Origin: Bacillus sp. AFS029637
GTDB lineage: Bacteria; Bacillota; Bacilli; Bacillales; Bacillaceae_G
Reading direction: 5' to 3'
DNA: 64,000 nt
Assembly: GCF_002584985.1 (NCBI RefSeq)
Contig: NZ_NUPZ01000026.1
Location: 25,826 to 89,825 of the forward strand
Under the pieces are notes generated by a model. The model was not told the DNA's origin. It saw only the letters and a program-made list of their open reading frames with translations, and searched no databases. How positions within the stretch are numbered: the stretch's first letter is position 1; each line of letters starts with the position of its first letter. The translations under genes and the position numbers were made by a program. Below, piece by piece: positions 1 through 8,303 of the stretch.

Positions 1-1
1 A

Positions 2-334
2 ATAGTCCTACACTCTTTCGTTTTAAGTGGTTGCCAAAGCTCAGATAAGCAAACAGGAACAAAAGCAGTACAAACAACAAAAGACGTGCGGGAAATTGCT
101 TGGAATTCGCTTACTGACTCGGAACGAAAAGAAATTGTCGGTGATTGGAAAGACGCAAAAGTAAGTAAAGTAACAGCAGACACAAAGAGATTTAGTTTAA
201 TTGACCCTTCCTTCGATGGTAAAGAAGTGTCAATGGTTACGTTAAGTTCTAAAAAAAGTGCTTTGTTGGGCGACATTATCAAACTTGTTGATGAAAAAAC
301 ACAAAAAGTTATCGGGAGAGTAATGAGAAAATAA
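2..334 (+). CDS. Lipoprotein of unknown function, 5' end outside the window
   Basis: The frame is open from base 2 to the TAA at 332-334, so the start codon lies before the window. The first residues end in LSGC, a lipobox that closes a lipoprotein signal peptide, so nearly the whole mature protein (about 100 residues) is present. A GTG at base 86 could be read as a start, but it has no ribosome binding site and would remove the lipobox. The mature part is charged; I recognise no domain. It is followed by a bcr1 repeat (397-554) and a hairpin terminator, both probably in its 3' untranslated region. Confidence 0.7.
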   Translation: MVLHSFVLSGCQSSDKQTGTKAVQTTKDVREIAWNSLTDSERKEIVGDWKDAKVSKVTADTKRFSLIDPSFDGKEVSMVTLSSKKSALLGDIIKLVDEKTQKVIGRVMRK

Positions 335-396
335 TACTATTTTAGCAACTCTCCACTTACACAATTATGAGGGACGAACTATACTAAAACTGTGCA

Positions 397-554
397 ATAA
401 AGTGAAACTTTAATCAGTGGGGGTTTTCTTCATCCCCGACTGATTATTAGCCTTCACCAATCGGACTTTTATGGGCAGCCCGACCCCCACCTAAATTCTT
501 TGCTTTCGCTGAATTTTGAGGTGGGGGTCTTACTGCCCATTAAAGCGGGATAAA
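397..554 (-). repeat. bcr1-type repeat, full-length copy (158 bp)
   Basis: The element is bounded by ATAAA on both sides (397-401 and 550-554), which is TTTAT on the other strand, the border known for the B. cereus group repeat bcr1. Inside, an 11-bp inverted repeat (482-492 with 519-529) plus GGGCAG/CTGCCC (474-479 with 533-538) would fold into a long hairpin. It is the reverse complement relative of the copy at 14218-14373. It lies between the upstream lipoprotein gene and its terminator, so it is probably transcribed. Confidence 0.8.
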
Positions 555-555
555 A

Positions 556-599
556 TAGGAAACCCCTAAGTATATGTTGGGTTTCCTAAATTTTTTACA
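556..599 (+). terminator. Rho-independent terminator of the lipoprotein gene
   Basis: A 10-bp perfect stem (556-565 with 579-588) is followed by a T-rich run. It begins two bases after the bcr1 element ends. Confidence 0.7.
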
Positions 600-683
600 G
601 ATTATCAACATTAAAATTTAACAGCGCCTTTGAATAAAGAAATAACAAACGTAAAAAGTACTTTAAACTTCTTCTTTACACCA

Positions 684-1667
684 TTATTTTACTAACTCTT
701 CTACGGTATTACTTTTCTTAATTGCTTCTGATGATAGCCAGAGTGAATAACTTGTTCTATCCTTGTTCGTCAAAAATATGTCAAATTCCTTATTATGTAG
801 TTCTTCTTTAAGAATAGTGACTACCTTTCTCAAATCCTCTATTACATAGGAATCATCTTTATATTTAATCTCACTGTCATTGAAAACTAAAGTCACTTTA
901 TACTCTGGACAATTGCCGTCTTTTGGGTGTGGACAAGTAATATCTTTAATTACGAAACGATCATTTTGGATTTCATTTAACCTTTCATCTACTTTTGTTT
1001 CAGTTTGAATCAAGTATGTCCAATAACTGCTTACAGTATTTTTCATTGCTAGAAGCAGTTCTTCTTTCGTTATAGCTTTTTGCACATTATTAAAAGGGAA
1101 GCCTATAGATTCACCATTATGATCCTCAATTTCAAGTTCTGTTATTTTTCTATTACTCTTCTGAATGAATTGGAATAGAGCATATAAACGATCTAATTCT
1201 GCTGATTCAAATTGACTGTAATCTATCTTGTCACTCGTTTTTAAAGTTAATAATAACTTATCAGTTGGTTTTCTCCCTATATTATCATCATCCAATATAT
1301 ATTGGAGAGCATTTTCATTTTCAGATTCCACGTAACCTAATTTTTTAATTTCTTCTAGCATTGGTTTGAATTTCTTATATTCCTCATATGTTTTTTTCCC
1401 GTATTCGTATTCATCGCCTGTTATTCTTGAATAGATGATGCCATTTACCTCTACTCTAAATTGAATATTTTTGTTATTTTTCGCTTGAACTGTATGATAT
1501 GTATGCCCCATATTCCCTTCATGTATAGCGCCCCAATCTGTTACAACCACATCGATTCCGTGTTTTTTTTTCACATATTTTTTCACCTGATCTTCATCTT
1601 CATAATTACAACCACTTAAACATAAGAAACACAACACTAGCAACATTACATTTTTCATTCTTTTCAT
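684..1667 (-). CDS. Predicted lipoprotein of unknown function
   Basis: 327 residues from the ATG at 1667, which has GAGGG/AAGGGG just upstream; the frame is open further upstream but with no binding site. Residues 1-20 form a short lipoprotein signal peptide ending in CLSGC, so Cys20 should be lipidated and the protein held on the outer face of the membrane. The mature part is highly charged and rich in Lys and Glu, with no catalytic motif that I recognise. It lies 113 bases after the small membrane protein gene at 1781-2062, with a hairpin between them, so the two are at most partly co-transcribed. Function unknown. Confidence 0.75.
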   Translation of the reverse strand: MKRMKNVMLLVLCFLCLSGCNYEDEDQVKKYVKKKHGIDVVVTDWGAIHEGNMGHTYHTVQAKNNKNIQFRVEVNGIIYSRITGDEYEYGKKTYEEYKKFKPMLEEIKKLGYVESENENALQYILDDDNIGRKPTDKLLLTLKTSDKIDYSQFESAELDRLYALFQFIQKSNRKITELEIEDHNGESIGFPFNNVQKAITKEELLLAMKNTVSSYWTYLIQTETKVDERLNEIQNDRFVIKDITCPHPKDGNCPEYKVTLVFNDSEIKYKDDSYVIEDLRKVVTILKEELHNKEFDIFLTNKDRTSYSLWLSSEAIKKSNTVEELVK

Positions 1668-1746
1668 ATAACCCCTTATCCCTCTTTCGTACAAACAAAA
1701 CATTCCATATATAAACAATACTAAATTATAGAATGTTTTCAAAGAA

Positions 1747-1776
1747 TTAAAAGGAACCTCTAAATTTAAGGTTCCC
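1747..1776 (-). terminator. Hairpin terminator after the small membrane protein gene
   Basis: A 7-bp stem (1753-1759 with 1769-1775) is followed on the minus strand by a TTTTAATT tract. It sits between the genes ending at 1781 and starting at 1667 and may attenuate read-through. Confidence 0.5.
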
Positions 1777-1780
1777 CACT

Positions 1781-2062
1781 TTAATAGATATTTTTTAACC
1801 ACGTAATAATTCGTAGTATCTGAAACGACTCAAACCAAGTAATTAAAAACATCACAACGAAGAAAGAAATAAGTGATATGAATTTTAAGGTTCCATCTTC
1901 ACGTTTAACAATCGCGATAAAACTTAGAACAATGCCGAATAAAAAAGAGATATACCCCAAAAGGACAATAGGCTCAGAATAGCCATCTATTATCCAATTT
2001 AATCCAAACAATAATAGTCCCAAAATCATCAAGGTTACCGATAACAAACTGAATTTTCTCAT
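1781..2062 (-). CDS. Small integral membrane protein
   Basis: 93 residues with three hydrophobic segments at roughly 5-25, 32-52 and 60-82, so almost the whole protein lies in the membrane. The ATG at 2062 follows GGAGGT at ideal spacing, which supports a real gene. It has no recognised family; small three-helix proteins of this kind are common in Bacillus. It lies upstream of the lipoprotein gene at 684-1667 in the same direction. A linked function is possible but not shown by the sequence. Confidence 0.7.
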   Translation of the reverse strand: MRKFSLLSVTLMILGLLLFGLNWIIDGYSEPIVLLGYISFLFGIVLSFIAIVKREDGTLKFISLISFFVVMFLITWFESFQILRIITWLKNIY

Positions 2063-2256
2063 ATTTTTACCTCCAATGTAATTTTACCATTTTATGGAGC
2101 AAATATAATTATTTTTTGTAGCATATGAATGAAAAATTACACGATACACTCAATCCATTTTTTCATTAAACAATTGCCCTCTCTTATAGCTTCAAAGGAT
2201 TTTCACTCGATTATCCCGAATATATAAATAACCATTCTCACAAGGAGCAAACTTAT
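2063..2256. other. Intergenic region upstream of the methyltransferase
   Basis: AT-rich and divergent between the membrane protein gene (minus) and the methyltransferase (plus), so it should carry both promoters. No clear consensus promoter or operator was picked out. Confidence 0.4.
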
Positions 2257-2283
2257 ATGAATCGATTCAAGCACGAAACGTAA
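2257..2283 (+). CDS. Possible leader peptide MNRFKHET ahead of the methyltransferase
   Basis: An ATG with eight codons and a TAA stop is preceded by AAGGAG nine bases upstream, as good a ribosome binding site as the real genes here have. It ends 76 bases before the methyltransferase start. The spacer holds a run of T at about 2313-2320. This is the layout of a translated leader that could control the gene behind it, but no convincing alternative hairpins were found, so it may be chance. Confidence 0.3.
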   Translation: MNRFKHET

Positions 2284-2359
2284 AACCGCTTCTCATTAAT
2301 AAGAGGTCCTCCCTTTTTTTCTCATCATATTATCCATTAAAAAATAGGAGGACAAAATT

Positions 2360-3121
2360 ATGAAACGGGATCCATTATTTTTAACTTTATTAGAAAGTGC
2401 AAATACACATTTTAGCGGCTGGGATTTTTCTTTCATTTCAGAAACGGGCCGAATGAAGAGCGAGCCATTATCGTGGTCGTACGGTAGCACTGCTTTCCAG
2501 CTTTTGCAGCGTGCAGATTCTATGCTAGACATGGGCACTGGCGGCGGAGAGTTTTTATCTATGTTACAACCGTTCCCGCCAACTATTTATGCAACTGAGG
2601 GCTACGCTCCAAACGTGCCAATTGCTCAGAAGAAATTAGAGCCTTTAGGGGTTAAAGTTGTAGAGGTGAGCGATGATACTGCATTACCATTTCAAGATGG
2701 ACAGTTTGATTTAATCTTAAATCAACATGAATCGTATGCTGCTACTGAAGTAAAAAGAATCCTTTCTCCAAATGGAACATTTCTTACACAACAAGTTGGC
2801 GGTCTTGATTGTGCTGAACTTAATAAGCAGTTTATCTCACCGCTAAATAGCGAATTTGCAAATTGTTCTCTTGAAACTGCATGTAATGAACTAAAGGAAA
2901 ATGGATTTACTATTTTAGAAGAAAAAGAAGAGTTTCCTTTCCAACGCTTTTATGATATTGGCGCTATCGTCTATTACTTAAAAGCAATTCCGTGGCAAAT
3001 TCCTGATTTTACTGTCGAGGGTTACTATGAGGAATTATATCGTATACATGAGATCATTTTGCAAATGGGATATTTTGATGTGAGGCAACATCGTTTTATC
3101 ATTAAGGGGATTCGCAGCTAA
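2360..3121 (+). CDS. Class I SAM-dependent methyltransferase
   Basis: 253 residues starting at an ATG behind AGGAGGAC. Motif I of the S-adenosylmethionine site is at about residues 56-66 (LDMGTGGGEFL), followed by an acidic residue at the end of the second strand (ATEGYAP) and a motif IV-like stretch (FDLILNQHES). The C-terminal third carries the substrate-binding part. The substrate cannot be read from sequence; this subfamily is usually annotated only as methyltransferase. It is a single gene with its own terminator at 3140-3172 and a possible leader peptide upstream. Confidence 0.85.
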   Translation: MKRDPLFLTLLESANTHFSGWDFSFISETGRMKSEPLSWSYGSTAFQLLQRADSMLDMGTGGGEFLSMLQPFPPTIYATEGYAPNVPIAQKKLEPLGVKVVEVSDDTALPFQDGQFDLILNQHESYAATEVKRILSPNGTFLTQQVGGLDCAELNKQFISPLNSEFANCSLETACNELKENGFTILEEKEEFPFQRFYDIGAIVYYLKAIPWQIPDFTVEGYYEELYRIHEIILQMGYFDVRQHRFIIKGIRS

Positions 3122-3139
3122 TCATGGAGTATATGAAAA

Positions 3140-3172
3140 TGAAAAAGAGATGGATTTTCCATCTCTTTTTTC
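3140..3172. terminator. Bidirectional terminator between convergent genes
   Basis: A GAGATGG/CCATCTC stem is flanked by A-rich and T-rich runs on both sides. It serves the methyltransferase on the plus strand and the small gene ending at 3212 on the minus strand. Confidence 0.75.
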
Positions 3173-3211
3173 CTGTTTATGTAACAAAAGTTCGTGGTGG
3201 CTTCTAGATTG

Positions 3212-3397
3212 TTAAGTACGTTCACGCCTCGCAATCGCATCTGCTAATACAATAAATTGCTCATGCGTTATCTTGCCTGCTAACTTGTCTCTAATAATTT
3301 TTTCCATTTCTTTTGTAAGAGTCATGCCCTCTATTGCTAGACTTGCTTTAGCCTCTTCAATAGCTTCATTTAGTTCTTCCTCACTTTTGAATGTCAT
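3212..3397 (-). CDS. VbhA-like antitoxin-domain small protein, no toxin partner seen
   Basis: 61 residues if it starts at the ATG at 3397 (AAGGGG 12 bases upstream); a GTG start at 3418 would add seven. The sequence ASLAIEGM...EKIIRDKLAGKITHEQ resembles the short helical VbhA antitoxin domain, which blocks Fic AMP-transferases: a helix with a Ser/Ala-x-x-x-E-G core, then a KLAGKIT/S-x-E-E-like second helix. No fic gene lies within this window. It sits 31 bases after a lipoprotein gene in the same direction, probably as one transcript. The family match is by eye and moderate. Confidence 0.55.
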   Translation of the reverse strand: MTFKSEEELNEAIEEAKASLAIEGMTLTKEMEKIIRDKLAGKITHEQFIVLADAIARRERT

Positions 3398-3428
3398 AAT
3401 TTGAGTTATCCCCTTCACATCATTTTAT

Positions 3429-4556
3429 TTACTCTTTTAATGCAAGAAAGGTAATATCATCCCACTTCTTATCTAATTGCAAAGTAGTCTTTTCAATGCT
3501 GGCTCCCGTTAATAAATCATATCCTTCAATTTCAGCTACAAGTTGCTTTGTTGTACTCTTCGAATTCATATCTTTGTATAGGATGTATATTTTATTCTCC
3601 TGTACTTGTATATCACATATTCCTTTATCCTCTCTAGCGATTTTTGTTTTTTTATCGCTTTGCAATGAATATGTACGTATAATGTTCAAGTCCTCATCTA
3701 ACTCTTTCATTTTTTCATCCTGATCTAAAATATACACATTATTATCACTCACATGTACTAGAACAGGTATAAATTGCTTGTCATCTACTATCGTTTCTTT
3801 TTCTACTACTCTAGTTTTCGGGTTTATCATCATTAATTTTGCTGGTAACTTTTGATTTACATTATCACCTAATGCGAGTAATAATTTATCTTTATACTTT
3901 TGAAAAATTATTTTTTGAGCAGTTGATGCAAAATACACGTTTTCATTAGGAATTTCAAATTCATTTGTTTTTTTATTTGTAGCCAAATCTATTTCTGAAA
4001 TATATACTTTGTCTAGTGTTTGTGAAAAGGCGTATATGTGATTCTCAATAATATGCGCTCCTTGAATCGTTCCCTTTAGTTCTACACTTTCTTGCCTTTT
4101 GTCACTATCTTTCCAGTATACAAGTTCACTTGTATATCCCTTCTTTTCGTCTACCAATCCAATATTCACATCATAATATACATATCCTTGCTCTGCATGG
4201 ATGAAATATGCCCCTGCGTTTACATTTTGTAATTGTTTCGGTCTATTTATCTCTTGCACCTTACCTGTCTTATCAATTGCGTAATGAATGTTATTTCTAC
4301 TTGATGAAAAGTAGTACCCCTTTTCATCTTTTGCATTACTCATCATACTTTGCCCATCTACTTCTATTTTACTAATCTCATTTCCTTTCTTATCGTATGC
4401 ATACATGTAACCACCGTTTTTCATTGCATTTGAATAAGATACAAGATAATCTGCTCTTTGAATATCTTTCAGTTCTGTATCATTTTTAGAACAAGCTACA
4501 AAAAGAAACATCGTACATATGACGATTATTGCCAATGAATTAAATTTCTGAAACAT
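3429..4556 (-). CDS. Lipoprotein with a repeat-rich, propeller-like body
   Basis: 375 residues from the ATG at 4556, which follows GGGGTGAT; an upstream in-frame start has no ribosome binding site and would bury the signal peptide. Residues 1-22 form a lipoprotein signal ending in FVAC. The rest is built of short beta-rich units with recurring pairs such as NHIYAFS, NNVYILD and NKIYILY, spaced as in a beta-propeller, which suggests a ligand- or partner-binding surface outside the cell. I recognise no named family. It precedes the VbhA-like gene and follows the Nudix gene, separated from the latter by a hairpin. Confidence 0.7.
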   Translation of the reverse strand: MFQKFNSLAIIVICTMFLFVACSKNDTELKDIQRADYLVSYSNAMKNGGYMYAYDKKGNEISKIEVDGQSMMSNAKDEKGYYFSSSRNNIHYAIDKTGKVQEINRPKQLQNVNAGAYFIHAEQGYVYYDVNIGLVDEKKGYTSELVYWKDSDKRQESVELKGTIQGAHIIENHIYAFSQTLDKVYISEIDLATNKKTNEFEIPNENVYFASTAQKIIFQKYKDKLLLALGDNVNQKLPAKLMMINPKTRVVEKETIVDDKQFIPVLVHVSDNNVYILDQDEKMKELDEDLNIIRTYSLQSDKKTKIAREDKGICDIQVQENKIYILYKDMNSKSTTKQLVAEIEGYDLLTGASIEKTTLQLDKKWDDITFLALKE

Positions 4557-4580
4557 ATCATCACCCCGCGTATAGAATAA

Positions 4581-4610
4581 GAGCAATCGATACGAAAATA
4601 CCGATTGCTC
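4581..4610 (-). terminator. Hairpin between the Nudix gene and the lipoprotein gene
   Basis: A 9-bp stem (4581-4589 with 4602-4610). The T-tract on the minus strand is weak (TTATTCTAT), so termination may be incomplete and some transcription could reach the lipoprotein gene. Confidence 0.5.
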
Positions 4611-4624
4611 TTTAAAATATTTTA

Positions 4625-5155
4625 TCAACTAGAGTATGAGGGTAGTTTTTTTACATATCGCTTGTTCGCATCATCTTCTGTCAAAAGCATCGTTGTGTGA
4701 TTAATAATATTCCGGTTATCATATGTAAATATATGCTCTAATTTTTTATCTTCTGTTAATATGATTGGTAAGTATTTTGGTAAATTGCTAACTACACCTC
4801 TATTATCACAATTTAATATCCAATCGATTTCTTTCCATTCTAATAATCCTTCCGCCGTACTTAATGGCGTGTCCATATGTACTCCATCCGGCAGATCAGC
4901 AAGAAATACATACATTCCTTCACTACCCCGAGGCTCGTCCTTACTTTTAAAAACCACATTCCCTTTATAGGTTACACTTGGAAGATCTATGCCTGTTTCT
5001 TCAAGCGTTTCTCTAATTATTCCTTCATATGGCGTTTCATTATCTTCAATTTTCCCTCCAACACCATTCCACATTCCCATATTCGGCTTTTTATTTCTAT
5101 TTAAGAGGAGTATGTTATCCCCTTGTCTAATGAAACAAATTGTGTACTTATACAT
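4625..5155 (-). CDS. Nudix hydrolase, MutT/8-oxo-dGTP diphosphatase type
   Basis: 176 residues. The Nudix box is complete at residues 34-56: Gly34, Glu40, Arg48-Glu49, Glu52-Glu53 and Gly55. It is preceded by the WNGVGGK approach strand typical of MutT-like 8-oxo-dGTP diphosphatases. These enzymes hydrolyse nucleoside diphosphates linked to another group, with Mg2+ held by the Glu residues. The tail after residue 130 lacks a recognised domain. The true substrate could be another nucleotide. It is upstream of the lipoprotein gene, separated by a hairpin. Confidence 0.85.
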   Translation of the reverse strand: MYKYTICFIRQGDNILLLNRNKKPNMGMWNGVGGKIEDNETPYEGIIRETLEETGIDLPSVTYKGNVVFKSKDEPRGSEGMYVFLADLPDGVHMDTPLSTAEGLLEWKEIDWILNCDNRGVVSNLPKYLPIILTEDKKLEHIFTYDNRNIINHTTMLLTEDDANKRYVKKLPSYSS

Positions 5156-5256
5156 GTGATCAGTTCCTTTCTATTCCTTAACCGTTAACTTCATTCCCAT
5201 TATAAAAGCATCTAATTATTCATTGGTTGTTTTTTGAGGAACATAAAGATACTAAA

Positions 5257-5778
5257 CTAGTCTATCATTTTCATTTTCGAAAAGGGATAATACACAAATT
5301 CTACTTTGCCAATTATGTTATCTTCTTCTATATACCCTAAACCATTTCGACTATCCCTACTAAGTTCACGATTATCTCCCATTACAAATAATTTATTTGG
5401 CGGGATTTTTGTCTTTTGAAAGTTATAAAACACTTGCGTATTGTTGAATAACTCTTTGTTTGTATATGGTTCTTCTTGCTTTTTATCATTTACATATACC
5501 GTTCCGTTCGTTATGTTAATGACATCACCAGGAAGCCCTATGACACGTTTCACATAATATTTCGATTCATCCTCTTCTTTTATAATGACAATTTCTCCGT
5601 GCTGTAAATTTGAAAAATGTACTGCTGCTTTATTTACAAATACGTAGTCTTCTTCATACAGAGTTGGCTGCATCGATTTTCCTTCTACCTTGCATAACGT
5701 AAATGAATTGTAGGCTATTACCATGACAAATATAAATAGTATGTACTTCCCCCAACCTCTCTTAATCTCCTCTTTCAT
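5257..5778 (-). CDS. lepB: Type I signal peptidase
   Basis: 173 residues from the ATG at 5778 (AGGTGG eight bases upstream); earlier TTG and ATG codons fit the binding site less well. One N-terminal membrane segment at about 11-27 anchors the enzyme with its catalytic part outside. The Ser/Lys dyad is visible: Ser35 in GKSMQPTL and Lys77 in YYVKRVIGLPGD. The box GDNRELSRDSR follows. It removes signal peptides from exported proteins. It is 82 bases downstream of a penicillin-binding protein gene, separated by a strong terminator. A second type I signal peptidase is encoded at 18332-18883. Confidence 0.93.
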   Translation of the reverse strand: MKEEIKRGWGKYILFIFVMVIAYNSFTLCKVEGKSMQPTLYEEDYVFVNKAAVHFSNLQHGEIVIIKEEDESKYYVKRVIGLPGDVINITNGTVYVNDKKQEEPYTNKELFNNTQVFYNFQKTKIPPNKLFVMGDNRELSRDSRNGLGYIEEDNIIGKVEFVYYPFSKMKMID

Positions 5779-5807
5779 ATTCATTCCCACCTTATTCAAA
5801 CGCTTTT

Positions 5808-5854
5808 CAACTCAAAAAATATATCACTGCACAATATGTGTCTGTGCAGTGATA
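5808..5854 (-). terminator. Terminator of the penicillin-binding protein gene
   Basis: An 11-bp perfect stem (5822-5832 with 5844-5854) is followed on the minus strand by a run of T. Confidence 0.8.
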
Positions 5855-5860
5855 CTATTT

Positions 5861-8014
5861 TTACTGGGCTTTGTTCGGCTGTTCTACAGGGGGTGGATTT
5901 ACACCCGATCTTTTCGCTTTCAATTCGAAATACGCATCTAAAATCTCTTTACCAATCGCAGAATTAATTCCTGATTTATCATCATTCACCCATGGTACAA
6001 CAACTGAAAAAGCTACTTCCGGATCGGCATCATATGGTGCGTAACCGGCAAGAGTTAAATTATAACATTTTTTTCGGTTATAGTTTTCATCTCTTCCAAT
6101 ATCACTTTCCCCGCCATACACTGTCTCAGCTGTTCCTGTTTTGCCAGCTGGTTTATACGGTAATCCTTTAAACGTTGCAGTACCCGTTCCATCCGCTTCT
6201 TGGAATACTCTTCTAAATCCTTCTTTCACATGATTGATATAGGAAATGTCCATATCTACTCGATTTAATACCGTTGGTTCTATCGTCCGAATGACTTTCC
6301 CAACATCCTCTGGTCTATTTGGTTGTTCTCTTACTTCTTGTACAATTTGTGGTTTCATTCGGTAACCGCCATTCGCAATCGTTGAAATATATTGTGCGAG
6401 CTGAAGCGGTGTATATGTATCATATTGTCCAATCGCATAATCCAGTAAAAAACCAGGTATGTTATCCGTTCTACCTACTTGACCGATCGATTCATTCGGC
6501 AGGTCAATACCAGTTGGTACGCCTAGGCCAAATTGTCTAAAGTAATAGCGCATTGTATTAAATGTTTCTTGTTTAATATCTAACGGATTATTTGGTACAT
6601 AATTAATACCTGCCATTTTTAAAGCTGTATTAAACATATAAACGTTTGATGAAACTTGCAACGCTCTTAAATCATCAATATCCCCAAAGTCTTTCCACGA
6701 TTTCTTCGGCTTGGCACTTCCTTTAAAGTACATTGGTGCATCAAAGAAATGTGTATACGGCTTAATCGCTTCCGTTTGATATCCGGCTAATAACGTAGCC
6801 CCTTTCACAGTTGATCCTAACTCATACGAGCTTGTCATCGTCCCTAAAGCGAAATCTTCTATTTGCATCCCGCCGTCTTTATTTACAATTTTCTTTCCTG
6901 CCATTGATAAAATTTGACCGTTTTTCGGATTCATCATTACAACAAATGCGCGATCCATCATCGGTTCTGAAGAATGAAATGCTCTTAAATTTTTATCAAG
7001 ACTCTCCTCCACTTTCTTTTGTAACTCCATATCCACTGTTAACATTAAATTATGCCCACTTTTTCCTTGTGTCACTTTCTCAGTCCGAACAATATTTCCG
7101 GTTTTATCTGTAATATTTTTCGTCTGTTCTTTCGTACCATGCAGTGCATCCTCGTATTGTTTTTCAATATAACTCTTACCAATACGATCATTTCGGTTAT
7201 AATCTCGTACTAAATAGTAGTCTAATTGCTCCCTTGGTAACCCTTCATTTTCACTAGAAACACTACCAAGGACCGAACGGAGTATTTTATCATTTGGATA
7301 TTCACGTTCCCAATCCACCGTCGTATCTACTCCTGGCAAGCTTGCCAATCTTTCACTTACGACTGCATATTCATTTAGACTCACATCTTTTTTCACAATT
7401 TGCGGCGTCATTTTATACCCTGCATTCATTTTACTTTTAATTGCTAACACTTCTATATCATCTTTTGAAAGTTCATTTAATTCTTCTTGTGTAATTCTTT
7501 CTCGGCGTAATTCTTCTACTTTTTTATCTAATTCTTTTCCTTCTACTTCCTGCTTCCTAAAGTTACTTTCATCTTCTTTCGTAACTTTTTCCGTAGCACG
7601 CTTTTCATTTAACTGCATCCAAAAATCTTTCTTATCAGTCTCCGTTAACTTATCCATATCCTCTTGCGGCATTTCAATTAGCTTTGCTAAATCCCTTGCT
7701 ACTTGTAAAACCTCTTTCGAGTCTACTCCTTTCATTTTCGTATATGTAACAGTTCGTAACGGTTTATTATTTACAATCACTTGACCTTCCCGATCATACA
7801 TCTTCCCTCTAGGAACAGGCGTGCTCACCGTCACATCTTCCTTTTTGTTCACTTCATTTCTATACGTTTCTCCATCAATGATTTGTACTTTACCTAATTG
7901 AATTATAATAGCTGAAAATAAAAGAAAGACGATAAAAAATAGTACATTTAACCGAAATGGAATATGAGTCTTTTTCTTTTTCGGCTGTTTCTGCTTCTCC
8001 TTTTTCTGCCTCAT
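5861..8014 (-). CDS. Class B penicillin-binding protein (PBP2 type transpeptidase)
   Basis: 717 residues from the ATG at 8014, which follows GAGGGAG. A Lys-rich cytoplasmic tail is followed by one membrane segment at about residues 22-45, then a PBP dimerisation domain starting with the RG-MYDREG motif. The transpeptidase domain has the active-site STVK at residues 401-404, the SSN motif (VSSNVYMF) and KTGT (AGKTGTAETVYGG). Such enzymes cross-link peptidoglycan and often work with a SEDS glycosyltransferase in elongation. No SEDS gene is adjacent. A long charged insert (about residues 100-200) is typical of Bacillus PbpA/PbpH-like proteins. Which paralogue this is cannot be decided here. Confidence 0.92.
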   Translation of the reverse strand: MRQKKEKQKQPKKKKTHIPFRLNVLFFIVFLLFSAIIIQLGKVQIIDGETYRNEVNKKEDVTVSTPVPRGKMYDREGQVIVNNKPLRTVTYTKMKGVDSKEVLQVARDLAKLIEMPQEDMDKLTETDKKDFWMQLNEKRATEKVTKEDESNFRKQEVEGKELDKKVEELRRERITQEELNELSKDDIEVLAIKSKMNAGYKMTPQIVKKDVSLNEYAVVSERLASLPGVDTTVDWEREYPNDKILRSVLGSVSSENEGLPREQLDYYLVRDYNRNDRIGKSYIEKQYEDALHGTKEQTKNITDKTGNIVRTEKVTQGKSGHNLMLTVDMELQKKVEESLDKNLRAFHSSEPMMDRAFVVMMNPKNGQILSMAGKKIVNKDGGMQIEDFALGTMTSSYELGSTVKGATLLAGYQTEAIKPYTHFFDAPMYFKGSAKPKKSWKDFGDIDDLRALQVSSNVYMFNTALKMAGINYVPNNPLDIKQETFNTMRYYFRQFGLGVPTGIDLPNESIGQVGRTDNIPGFLLDYAIGQYDTYTPLQLAQYISTIANGGYRMKPQIVQEVREQPNRPEDVGKVIRTIEPTVLNRVDMDISYINHVKEGFRRVFQEADGTGTATFKGLPYKPAGKTGTAETVYGGESDIGRDENYNRKKCYNLTLAGYAPYDADPEVAFSVVVPWVNDDKSGINSAIGKEILDAYFELKAKRSGVNPPPVEQPNKAQ

Positions 8015-8303
8015 TTCGCTCCCTCGCTTCATTCTATTAACTTCTACGCTTAAATGATTATGTATCAAATTTATTTATATGATATATATAGAATTTTATA
8101 TTAATTACAAAAGAAAGAAAAGATTTAATTTTCAGTTTTTTAATTTATCATCCTATTTATTACCATTCCCTTAATAAGCAATAACATGAATGGTATTCAA
8201 AAAGAAAGAGAGTATAAAACCGGTTTTTTATACCATTCGTTTACATTTCTTTGTATACTAAAGAAATAAATCAATAAAAGACATTACGAAGGAGCAAATG
8301 AAA

